Shown: positions 1 to 6,814 of the stretch, piece by piece | Numbering within the stretch: the first letter of the stretch is position 1 | How the letters are laid out: every line of letters starts with the position of its first letter | DNA from: SOIA01 sp050116035 | GTDB taxonomy: Bacteria; Acidobacteriota; Aminicenantia; Aminicenantales; Aminicenantaceae | DNA: 7,147 nucleotides | Reading direction: 5' to 3' | Assembly: GCA_050116035.1 (NCBI GenBank) | Contig: JASFPJ010000165.1 | Coordinates: 1-7,147 of the forward strand | The notes under the pieces: generated by a model | Seen by the model: the letters and a program-made list of their open reading frames with translations, nothing else | Databases searched by the model: none | Told to the model about the DNA's origin: nothing | Program-made: the position numbers and the translations under genes

Positions 1-31
1 AGCCTGTGCCCCTTTTCTTTAGGAACGTTCC

Positions 32-1330
32 CTAATATCCGAACAGTCTTGGCAGAAACAGGCTGACTGCGGGGATAAATGTCACCAGAAGGAGGGCGAT
101 AAGCATGGCGAGAAAAAGTGGCAGAAGCGGCCTCAAAACTTTGGCAATACTCGTTCCCGCGATTCCGCAGCCGACGAAGAGAACGGTTCCCACGGGTGGT
201 GTACAGAGTCCGATACTGAGGTTCAGGACCATGATGATCCCGAAATGAATCGGATCGATTCCCAGTTGAATCACAACGGGCAGAAAAATCGGGGTGAAAA
301 TCAAAACAGCCGGTGTGATGTCCATGAAGACTCCCACGATCAGGAGGAATACATTGATGAGCAGGAGGATGATGATGGGACTGCTGGACAGGGCAATGAG
401 CGCCGCGCTGATGTTTTGAGGGATATTCTCGTAAGAAATTATCCAGGACATCCCCATCGAGGTCCCAATGAGCAGCATGACTATAGCCGTAGTGGTTGCT
501 GAATCCAGCAGGATTTTCGGGAGTTCCTTCCACTTGACTTCCCTGTAAACAAGGACCGCGAGTATAAAAGAATACAGGACAGCGATGGCCGAGGCTTCGG
601 TCGCTGTGAAATAACCAGCCACTATTCCGCCAATAACCAGAATGATCATAAAAAGGCTGGGTACGGCCTTAAGAAACCGGAGAACTCCTTCCCTGGTTCG
701 AATCCTTTCGCTCACCGGGTATTTCTTCCTGTAGGCGATCACGCCGGCCACAACCATCAGGGATAGCCCGATGGCAATGCCCGGGAAATATCCGGCCACG
801 AACAGGGCGCCGATCGAAACCCCGCCGCTGGCCAATGAATAGACGATGAGGATATTGCTCGGCGGGATGATCAATCCGGTCGTGGCTGATGTGAGATTGA
901 CAGCCGCACTGTAATTCAAGTCATACCCCTCTTTCTTCATGGCCGGAACCATAAATCCTCCGATGGCTGATGCGGTGGCCACGGCAGAGCCGGAAATCGA
1001 GCCAAACAGCATGGCGGCCATGGTGTTAACGAACGCCAGGCCACCGGGAAACATGCCGACCAGGACTTTCGCAAAATCTATCAGGCGTCTGGCAATCCCT
1101 CCCCTGTTCATAAGCTGTCCCGACAGGATGAAAAAAGGAATGGCCAGAAGGACAAAACTGTCCAGCCCGGTGGCCATGCGCTGCGCGACAGTGGTCAGAG
1201 CTGGACCACCTTGAATACTCATCAGCATGGTGGCGACTGTGGCAATGCCTATGCTGAAGGAAATGGGCACACCGATTATCAACAGAAAGACAAAGCTGAG
1301 GATGAGGACCAAGATGTGGGCGATTTCCAT
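32..1330 (-). CDS. dctM: TRAP transporter large membrane subunit (DctM family)
   Basis: This is the large, ion-coupled transport subunit of a tripartite TRAP importer in the inner membrane. It moves the substrate handed over by DctP, probably with sodium. The 432-residue product has the normal DctM length and is hydrophobic throughout, with about a dozen predicted membrane segments. Family signatures are visible: the GSISGSAVATASAIGG block at residues 110-125 followed by a MVPAMKKEGY segment, GLIIPPSNILIVYSL at 152-166, and GLCTPPVGTVLF in the C-terminal half. The start follows the dctQ stop by 2 nt, and an AGGA motif lies 6 nt upstream of it, so the ATG is well supported. The stop is TAG. 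It is the last visible gene of the operon. The substrate cannot be read from this subunit; the kinase partner suggests a uronic acid, which is inference. Confidence 0.95.
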   Translation of the reverse strand: MEIAHILVLILSFVFLLIIGVPISFSIGIATVATMLMSIQGGPALTTVAQRMATGLDSFVLLAIPFFILSGQLMNRGGIARRLIDFAKVLVGMFPGGLAFVNTMAAMLFGSISGSAVATASAIGGFMVPAMKKEGYDLNYSAAVNLTSATTGLIIPPSNILIVYSLASGGVSIGALFVAGYFPGIAIGLSLMVVAGVIAYRKKYPVSERIRTREGVLRFLKAVPSLFMIILVIGGIVAGYFTATEASAIAVLYSFILAVLVYREVKWKELPKILLDSATTTAIVMLLIGTSMGMSWIISYENIPQNISAALIALSSSPIIILLLINVFLLIVGVFMDITPAVLIFTPIFLPVVIQLGIDPIHFGIIMVLNLSIGLCTPPVGTVLFVGCGIAGTSIAKVLRPLLPLFLAMLIALLLVTFIPAVSLFLPRLFGY

Positions 1331-1332
1331 CC

Positions 1333-1869
1333 TTATTCCTGTATGGCTCCGGTTTCTGCTCGTTCCACCTGGAATTCTCCCTGCGTCCTTTTAAATGAAC
1401 GCATTCTCTCCACGAAAAACACAAAAGCGTAAAACATGATCAGCAGTCCGCTCAAGGGGAGCACCAGATAAACATATCCCAATTGAAGCCGGAGGGCCGC
1501 GGATATCTGATTCAATTTCAACGTGATCACCACCAAGCGAATACCCCCGATGACCATCACGAAAAAAGCAAACAGAAATATGAATAGCGGGATGCACAAT
1601 TCAGCCAGAGCCCTGATTCTCCCCGCCATCGCCCTCAACACGACATCGATTGCCAGATGCATCTTCTGGCCAGCCGCATAGCTGGCGCCCAGCAAGCCCA
1701 CCCAGATGAGAAGATACCGGGCCAGCTCTTCAGTGAAAGAGCTGGGATCCTTCACGACGAAACGCGTGAACACCTGCCACAAGACGTTCAGAACATTGAC
1801 CGCCATCAGGGTAATCAGAATCCATTCAAGGATCCTGTTGACTTTTTTCTTGATTGTCTCGAACTTCAT
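1333..1869 (-). CDS. dctQ: TRAP transporter small membrane subunit (DctQ family)
   Basis: This is the small four-helix membrane subunit that pairs with DctM in a TRAP importer and stabilises the complex or docks the binding protein. The product has 178 residues, typical for DctQ, with hydrophobic segments at about residues 15-35, 50-66, 90-112 and 132-153. The family signature FTEELARYLLIWVGLLGASYAA begins at residue 45 and is followed by a KMHLAIDVVL segment at 69-78, as in many DctQ proteins. The ATG overlaps the dctP stop (ATGA), which indicates translational coupling. An AGG lies 7 nt before the start as a weak ribosome site. The C-terminal 25 residues are polar and look cytoplasmic. The subunit assignment is firm; the substrate is unknown. 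Confidence 0.93.
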   Translation of the reverse strand: MKFETIKKKVNRILEWILITLMAVNVLNVLWQVFTRFVVKDPSSFTEELARYLLIWVGLLGASYAAGQKMHLAIDVVLRAMAGRIRALAELCIPLFIFLFAFFVMVIGGIRLVVITLKLNQISAALRLQLGYVYLVLPLSGLLIMFYAFVFFVERMRSFKRTQGEFQVERAETGAIQE

Positions 1870-2864
1870 TTTATCGCCTGGATCTCCTGGATGATCTGGT
1901 ATAACTCCGGCTGCTTTTTGTATTCTTCGTAAATCGGTTTGACCTTTTCGGCAAAGAGAGTTTTATCCGGATAAAAGATTTTCACCCCGGCCTTCCGGAC
2001 ATACTCTAGAGCCTCTTGAGTCGCTTTTTTCCACAGCACTTTCTGATGCTGCGCAGACTCATCCGCCACTCTCTGAAGAATTTCCTGAAACTCAGATGGA
2101 AGGTCATTCCAGATTTTTGTGCTGATGAGGAGGACATCCGGAACACCGGTATGCTCATCAAGGGAGTAGAATTTACAGACTTCGTAGTGGCGGGAAAGAT
2201 GAAAACTCGGCGGATTATTCTCGGCTCCGTCCACAACTCCCTGCTGAAGCGCCGAATACAACTCCCCCCACGCAATCGGAGTGGGTGAACCCCCGAGGGA
2301 CTGAACCATCCTCATCGAGGTCGGGCTCTCCTGTGTCCGGATTTTCATCCCCACGAGGTCTGAAGGCAAAAGAATGGGTTTCTCTATCGAATAGAAACTC
2401 CGGCTGCCCGCATCATAGAAACACAATCCCCTCAGCCAGTATTTTTCTCCGGCCAGGAGCAACTTCTTCCCTATTTTTCCTTCAAGGACTTTAAAGCTGT
2501 GTTCCTCATCTTTAAAAAGATACGGCAGGCTCAGAACGCTCATCGAGGGCACGAAGCCTTCCAGGACGCTGCAGGAGACTTTTGTCATTCCTATGCTTCC
2601 GATCTGAAGAAGCTCCAGGCATTCTCTCTCAGAACCTAACTGCTCACTGGGATAGATATCGATTCGCATCCGGCCGTTCGATTCTTCCGAAACACGCTTG
2701 GCCAGGTATTCCATGGCTTGATGCACTGGGTGGGTGGGATTCAAGCCATGCGCCAACTTGATGTCTTTTACGCGCGTATCTCTGCCGCAGCCAACAACCA
2801 AAAGGGAATATATAATGAGCAGAATAAACGGAAGAGGCTTTATACGACTTCCAGAATTCCTCAT
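1866..2864 (-). CDS. dctP: TRAP transporter substrate-binding lipoprotein (DctP family)
   Basis: This is the extracytoplasmic solute receptor that captures an organic acid and delivers it to DctQM. The N-terminus is a lipoprotein signal: a charged start, a hydrophobic stretch at residues 11-24, and the lipobox V-V-G-C with Cys26. The mature protein should therefore be lipid-anchored, unlike the soluble DctP of most Proteobacteria. DctP hallmarks follow: the LAHGLNPTHPVHQAMEYLA segment (about 37-55), then GMKIRTQESPTS (172-183). Arg176 there matches the arginine that family members use to clamp the substrate carboxylate. GGSPTPIAWGELYSALQQGV (191-210) and VDGAENNPPSF (211-221) come next. At 332 residues it is full length. 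The ATG directly abuts the kinase stop with no good Shine-Dalgarno, so it is probably translated by coupling. A carboxylate ligand is likely; uronate is an inference from the kinase. Confidence 0.94.
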   Translation of the reverse strand: MRNSGSRIKPLPFILLIIYSLLVVGCGRDTRVKDIKLAHGLNPTHPVHQAMEYLAKRVSEESNGRMRIDIYPSEQLGSERECLELLQIGSIGMTKVSCSVLEGFVPSMSVLSLPYLFKDEEHSFKVLEGKIGKKLLLAGEKYWLRGLCFYDAGSRSFYSIEKPILLPSDLVGMKIRTQESPTSMRMVQSLGGSPTPIAWGELYSALQQGVVDGAENNPPSFHLSRHYEVCKFYSLDEHTGVPDVLLISTKIWNDLPSEFQEILQRVADESAQHQKVLWKKATQEALEYVRKAGVKIFYPDKTLFAEKVKPIYEEYKKQPELYQIIQEIQAIK

Positions 2865-3860
2865 TTATTCGATAAGAGGTTGAACCACCACAGCCTGGAA
2901 TTTTTCGAGTTCGGCTTTTAAACGAGTAAACATTTCCTCGTCGGTGTACAGGCCGATTATGGAACCACCAGAGCCAGCGAATTTGGCTGAAGCCCCACAC
3001 TGGCGGGCTGTCTGGATCAACGCGAGATTGCTTTCGCTGATTTTCATGATCTGGCTTCGCCGGTCGAAGTTCTCGTTCATTAAATCATGCAGCTTTTCGA
3101 AATCACCCTGGAGCAAAGCGTCCTTCCCAGCCTCGGCGATTTCGGCCAGGCGATGGAGCGAATCCAAAACGAATTTATCGCCTCTCTCATACCCCATGCG
3201 GATATCATCCAGAACCTGTCCGGATACCTTTCCCAGTGAAGGTTTATAGGCAATGAAAAGATCGGGAAGAAGCTTCACATCCAGGCGTTCATAGATGCCG
3301 TGCCCCTTTTCATCGATGTGTTTTTTATTCAGGTCCATGTACATACATCCCTCATACACCTGGATGACTCTATCCATCAACCCGGCGTTGATTCCCAGCT
3401 CTTTCAATTCTGCGTCCAGGATGAGGGAAGGCAGAACCTCCACAGGGATGTCCACTTCGTAGAATTCCATCAAGGCGCGCATCACAGCCGTGATGATCGC
3501 GCTGGACCCTCCCAGTCCGAGCTGGCGGGGGATAGTGGATTCATACTGGATGGTGAAGCTTTTCTCCTTGGGTACGATTTTCTGCTCTCTGCAGTAGTCA
3601 GAGAACTTCTTTATCGCGGCTTTGACCAAGCGAACTCCGCCGTAATAACCATATACCTCGATTCTCTCCACAAGCTCACCCATATTCATGTAAACATTCG
3701 CATCCCGGCTGTCGGCTTCGATGCGGAGTTCTGAAGACTCCTGGAGAGAAACAGTCGCGGAGAAATTTTTGACCGTGATGGCGATGATTTTGCCGAAATA
3801 TCCATCCGAAGGATTCCCGAGCAACCCGGCCCGGGCATACGCGCGGCTCTCGATACCCAT
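2865..3860 (-). CDS. GHMP-family sugar kinase, glucuronokinase-like
   Basis: This is a cytoplasmic ATP-dependent small-molecule kinase of the GHMP superfamily, 331 residues. Three GHMP motifs are visible: the N-terminal RAYARAGLLGNPSDGYFG (residues 6-23), the ATP-binding loop IPRQLGLGGSSAI (110-122), and the C-terminal GASAKFAGSGGSI (289-301). A candidate catalytic aspartate is Asp163 in INAGLMDRVIQVYEG. Several blocks match, as I remember it, plant glucuronokinase (EC 2.7.1.43, glucuronate to glucuronate-1-phosphate): GNPSD-YFG, YYGGVRL (72-78), IPRQ-GL-GSSAI, AGL-DRV-QVY and KGHGIY (185-190). Heptose-1-kinases and galacturonokinases are the alternatives. It heads the operon with the TRAP genes, which suits phosphorylation of the imported acid. 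The ATG at 3860 is the only usable start, because a TAA lies 24 nt upstream in frame. A GHMP kinase is near certain; glucuronate as substrate is moderately supported. Confidence 0.9.
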   Translation of the reverse strand: MGIESRAYARAGLLGNPSDGYFGKIIAITVKNFSATVSLQESSELRIEADSRDANVYMNMGELVERIEVYGYYGGVRLVKAAIKKFSDYCREQKIVPKEKSFTIQYESTIPRQLGLGGSSAIITAVMRALMEFYEVDIPVEVLPSLILDAELKELGINAGLMDRVIQVYEGCMYMDLNKKHIDEKGHGIYERLDVKLLPDLFIAYKPSLGKVSGQVLDDIRMGYERGDKFVLDSLHRLAEIAEAGKDALLQGDFEKLHDLMNENFDRRSQIMKISESNLALIQTARQCGASAKFAGSGGSIIGLYTDEEMFTRLKAELEKFQAVVVQPLIE

Positions 3861-3862
3861 TA

Positions 3863-3896
3863 TCCTGTATTTTACTTCTTTTTATTCAATGGGCAA
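3863..3896 (-). promoter_or_regulatory. Possible promoter of the kinase-TRAP operon
   Basis: In the 111-nt gap between the propeller gene and the kinase, the minus strand reads TTGCCC (3896-3891), a 16-nt spacer, then TAAAAT (3874-3869). These match the sigma-70 hexamers at 4 of 6 and 5 of 6 positions. Initiation would fall about 2 nt before the kinase ATG, giving an almost leaderless mRNA. The only Shine-Dalgarno-like motif, AGGA, sits 2 nt from the ATG, which is too close for normal use. The gap is AT-rich, so chance matches are likely. No hairpin-plus-T-run terminator for the upstream gene was seen in this gap. Confidence 0.3.
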
Positions 3897-3971
3897 GAAA
3901 AACATGAAAACTCTCCTCGGCTCATTTCTGTATTCATCTCCCAAAAACTGAATTGCAGATGCTGTTGCCGG

Positions 3972-6656
3972 TTAGCGATGAGGTTTAACCTGAACCTCTC
4001 CTTCCAGTTTTTTATTTCCAGCTCGAATCACAACAGTGTAATTCCCAGGCCTGACTAATTCTGTGCCCCGCCTGAAAACCGCTTGATCTGCCTCTTCTTT
4101 CTTCGGGCTCAAGTCCCAAACAGCTCTATTCACTCCTGGACTATTGGTTCCGGTGAGTTCTCTAACGACCTCTCCGGTATCATCCAAGATAGAGATTTCA
4201 ACCGGGCCGCTCTCTTTTAAATAATAATGGATGACCGCTTCTTGACGCGTTTCCCAGGCCCAGTCACCTCTGTAATCTCTGCTAAACGGCAGCACAGCCG
4301 GCCTGATCGCAAACAAATGGGCTTCTTTTTCAGCAATCTTTCCATTAAATCCCTGAACAGGAGCGATATCCAGAACAAACGCGCTTCTTCCATGAGTTCC
4401 GATGACCAACTCATTATCCCTCGGATGCACAGCTATGTCGTGGACAGCGGTCGTCGGTAAATCACAGCAGAGTGAATACCATGTTTTTCCGCTATCCAGA
4501 GAAACATATACGCCTCCCTGATCCGTTCCCACATAGAGAATATTTTTATTTTGAGGGTCTTCCCGTATCACATTCACAGATTCAGAGGGAAGGTTTCCGG
4601 TGATCGAGTTCCATGTTTGTCCAAAATCAGTAGACCTATAGAGGTAAGTTTCAAAATCATCCTCCCGGTATCCGGTCAAAGAGAGATACACAGTTCCAAG
4701 CTCATGGGATGAAGCGACTACCCGGCTGACCCATTTATCAGGAAGACCTTTATTGATCTTCGTCCAGTTCTTCCCATCATCTCTCGTCACATGAACATTC
4801 CCATCATCCGTGCCAACAAAAATCAAGCCCGGCAGCAACGGCGATTCACTGATGGTTGTCAACGCGCCATAGGGGACATTTCCCTGTTTTTCCGGACCCG
4901 GACTTGTTGATAAATCCGGGCTTATGCAGGCCCAACTATCGCCCCTGTTTACGGATTTGAAAAGCTTATTGGCTCCGTAATAAAGGGTAAAAGGATTATG
5001 ATGGGAAATGATAAAAGGAGTCATCCAATTATAGCGAAGAGGGGGCTCTCCTTTTTTCGCTCTTGGTTGGATGTGTTTGGATTGTCCGGTCTTCATATTT
5101 TTGCGTCTGAAATAACCAAACTGCTGTTCATAATAGATAATACTTGGATCAGTGGGATCCACCAGCGTAAAGTAAGAATCCCCTCCTCCCCAGAGGTCGA
5201 TCCAAACATGCTTCCAGGGATCCTCGATACCATCCTCCTGCTCCTGGTTGCTGGGTCCGTAAAGAGCTGAATCATCCTGTGTCCCCCCGTATATATTGTA
5301 GGGAGTCGCCATATCCACTGATATGGCGTAGAATTCAGCAATCGGAAGATTGTTGAGGTGGAGCCATGTCTTTCCTCTGTCATAGGACATGAAAAAACCG
5401 CCGTCGTTTCCAAGCAGCAATCTGTCCGGGTTTACAGGATCGATCCAGAGATCATGGTGATCAAGGTGAAGGGCTCGAGTGGAATGATGATAAAGATGGA
5501 CGACCGTTCCCCCGAGCCTTTCGTATGTTTTTCCTCCGTCTTTGGATGCCGCCAGGTTAACACCTAAAACATAGATTCTTTTTTCATCATCAGGTGAGAC
5601 TCTGATATCTCCAAAAGAATAATTGATGCCGGCAATCACATCGCTTTCGTTAGCCTTTTTCCAAGTTCTTCCTTTATCCTCAGAGCAGTAGACTTCCCCA
5701 CCAACACGCCTTTGTCGGCGTTCTTTCTTTTTTCGAGGAAGAGGAGTCTGATTATCAAGGACAGCGTACACAAAGTTTGGATTCGAAACAGATACATCCA
5801 AGCCAATCCGTCCGATATATTTTCCAGTCGGGAATCCCTTGGTCAATCTCTTCCAGGTTTGGCCGGCATCCGTTGTTTTGTAAATCCCGCTTCCTTTCCC
5901 ACTGACAACATTGTCCCACGCTTTTCTATCTCTTTCCCAGGCCGCCGCATACAAGGTCTCGTTGTCAGATGGGTCCATCACGACATCCACAACACCGACC
6001 TTCTCAGAAATAAAAAGACTCTTCTGCCAGGTCTTCCCCCCGTCAGTCGTCTTGAACAAACCTCTTTCTTCGTTATAGGTGTACTGATGCCCCAAAACAG
6101 CCACATAGACAATGTCTGGATTCTGAGGATCTATGACTATCCTTCCAATATGGTGAGAATCATGCAAACCCATGTTCTTCCATGTCTCCCCTCCATCTTG
6201 AGATTTGAAAATTCCAGTTCCGGCAAAAGAACTCCTGGCCATCAGGTTCTCTCCCGTCCCAACCCAAACCGTATCAGGATCTGAGCGCGACACTTCAATA
6301 TCTCCGATGGCAAAAGTGGATTCACTCTCAAAGATAGGCTTCCAGGTCATGCCGTTATTCACGGTCTTCCAGACATTACCCGATCCCACTCCCACAAATA
6401 TCGTGGAACTGTTCCCCGCAGGGCAGGCAATGGTCTCTACCCTTCCCCCCTGAAACATCGGACCGACTCTTCGCCATCTTAGATTCTTGAATGGTGATTC
6501 TTCTCTGAGTTTCATATGAAGGTTCCAGGATTTCATCCGGCTTTCAGGATCTGTTGGATTCTCTTTATCCTGTGGGCTGGCACCCAGTGGAGATAAAAAT
6601 TGGACACACAAGAAGAATAAACTCAAATAAAGAAACGGATAAATGCATCTTTTCAT
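3972..6656 (-). CDS. Secreted sortilin/VPS10-like Asp-box (BNR) beta-propeller protein
   Basis: This is a large exported protein of 894 residues, of the kind often labelled glycosyl hydrolase or VPS10-domain protein. A Sec signal peptide spans about residues 1-26 (MKRC, hydrophobic core, then LGA before SPQ). Eleven Asp-box motifs of the S/T-x-D-x-G-x-T-W type follow, at about 98, 152, 203, 261, 325, 371, 424, 568, 624, 675 and 719, which fits two consecutive beta-propellers. The first and eighth have Asn for Asp. A conserved-looking ALHLDHHDLWIDP segment lies at 395-407. The last 85 residues look like a FlgD/immunoglobulin-type domain (GPVEISILDDTGEVVREL, then PGNYTVVIRAG), common in secreted proteins of these phyla. 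A basic insert, RKKKERRQRR, occupies 308-317. An in-frame ATG lies 99 nt upstream at 6755 but falls in the promoter; the ATG at 6656 has AAAGGAG 6 nt before it and begins the signal peptide. No catalytic motif was recognised. Substrate or ligand is unknown. Confidence 0.9.
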   Translation of the reverse strand: MKRCIYPFLYLSLFFLCVQFLSPLGASPQDKENPTDPESRMKSWNLHMKLREESPFKNLRWRRVGPMFQGGRVETIACPAGNSSTIFVGVGSGNVWKTVNNGMTWKPIFESESTFAIGDIEVSRSDPDTVWVGTGENLMARSSFAGTGIFKSQDGGETWKNMGLHDSHHIGRIVIDPQNPDIVYVAVLGHQYTYNEERGLFKTTDGGKTWQKSLFISEKVGVVDVVMDPSDNETLYAAAWERDRKAWDNVVSGKGSGIYKTTDAGQTWKRLTKGFPTGKYIGRIGLDVSVSNPNFVYAVLDNQTPLPRKKKERRQRRVGGEVYCSEDKGRTWKKANESDVIAGINYSFGDIRVSPDDEKRIYVLGVNLAASKDGGKTYERLGGTVVHLYHHSTRALHLDHHDLWIDPVNPDRLLLGNDGGFFMSYDRGKTWLHLNNLPIAEFYAISVDMATPYNIYGGTQDDSALYGPSNQEQEDGIEDPWKHVWIDLWGGGDSYFTLVDPTDPSIIYYEQQFGYFRRKNMKTGQSKHIQPRAKKGEPPLRYNWMTPFIISHHNPFTLYYGANKLFKSVNRGDSWACISPDLSTSPGPEKQGNVPYGALTTISESPLLPGLIFVGTDDGNVHVTRDDGKNWTKINKGLPDKWVSRVVASSHELGTVYLSLTGYREDDFETYLYRSTDFGQTWNSITGNLPSESVNVIREDPQNKNILYVGTDQGGVYVSLDSGKTWYSLCCDLPTTAVHDIAVHPRDNELVIGTHGRSAFVLDIAPVQGFNGKIAEKEAHLFAIRPAVLPFSRDYRGDWAWETRQEAVIHYYLKESGPVEISILDDTGEVVRELTGTNSPGVNRAVWDLSPKKEEADQAVFRRGTELVRPGNYTVVIRAGNKKLEGEVQVKPHR

Positions 6657-6662
6657 GGAGGA

Positions 6663-6669
6663 CTCCTTT
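6663..6669 (-). promoter_or_regulatory. Shine-Dalgarno that sets the propeller gene start
   Basis: The minus strand reads AAAGGAG, followed by 6 nt and then the ATG at 6656. This strong, well-spaced site decides for the 894-residue start over the longer in-frame ATG at 6755. The sequence just upstream (CCTTTTTCCAAAGG) can form a small 5-bp hairpin that would bury part of the site, a possible weak translational control. Confidence 0.75.
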
Positions 6670-6745
6670 GGAAAAAGGATATGTTTAATTTCGTATTCCT
6701 GCCTAAACGTCTTAATGCGCATAGAGTAGAAAATTGGGCGTTTGT

Positions 6746-6774
6746 CATATAACACAGCCCAAATTCGATGTCAA
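6746..6774 (-). promoter_or_regulatory. Sigma-70-type promoter of the propeller gene
   Basis: The minus strand has a perfect -35 hexamer TTGACA (6774-6769), a 17-nt spacer, and the -10 hexamer TATATG (6751-6746; 4 of 6 matches to TATAAT). Transcription would start near 6739 and give a leader of about 83 nt before the ATG at 6656. The position upstream of a secreted-protein gene with a good ribosome site supports a real promoter. Confidence 0.6.
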
Positions 6775-6782
6775 AACACACG

Positions 6783-6811
6783 AGCCATCGCTGGCCATCG
6801 CTAGCCATCGG
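6783..6811 (-). repeat. Three tandem 10-bp repeats upstream of the promoter
   Basis: On the plus strand the units are AGCCATCGCT, GGCCATCGCT and AGCCATCGG, differing at the first base, with the last unit one base short. The array ends 8 bp upstream of the -35 hexamer of the propeller gene. A period of 10 bp is close to one helical turn, so all copies face the same side of the DNA. This suggests a regulator binding array, or else a small slippage-generated repeat. The identity of any binding protein is unknown. Confidence 0.6.
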
Positions 6812-6814
6812 ATA

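Noticed and set aside
1026..1424. Minus-strand alternative frame of 132 codons across the dctQ-dctM junction
   Set aside because: It overlaps two well-supported TRAP genes in another frame; the His/Arg-rich product is typical of a shadow.
3300..3734. Plus-strand open frame of 144 codons opposite the kinase
   Set aside because: It is antisense to a gene with clear GHMP motifs, with His/Asp-rich composition typical of a shadow frame.
3861..3971. Intrinsic terminator between the propeller gene and the kinase
   Set aside because: No stable hairpin followed by a T-run could be found on the minus strand, only scattered T-rich stretches.
5712..6284. Plus-strand open frame of 190 codons opposite the propeller gene
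   Set aside because: It lies wholly antisense to repeated Asp-box coding sequence and shows no domain or ribosome site.
6657..6755. N-terminal extension of the propeller protein from an ATG at 6755
   Set aside because: The added 33 residues are charged, precede a clear signal peptide, overlap the -10 region, and have no ribosome site; the ATG at 6656 has a strong one.
6783..6811. CRISPR array or replication iterons
   Set aside because: The units are only 10 bp, directly abutting with no spacers, and number three; no cas or replication gene is nearby.
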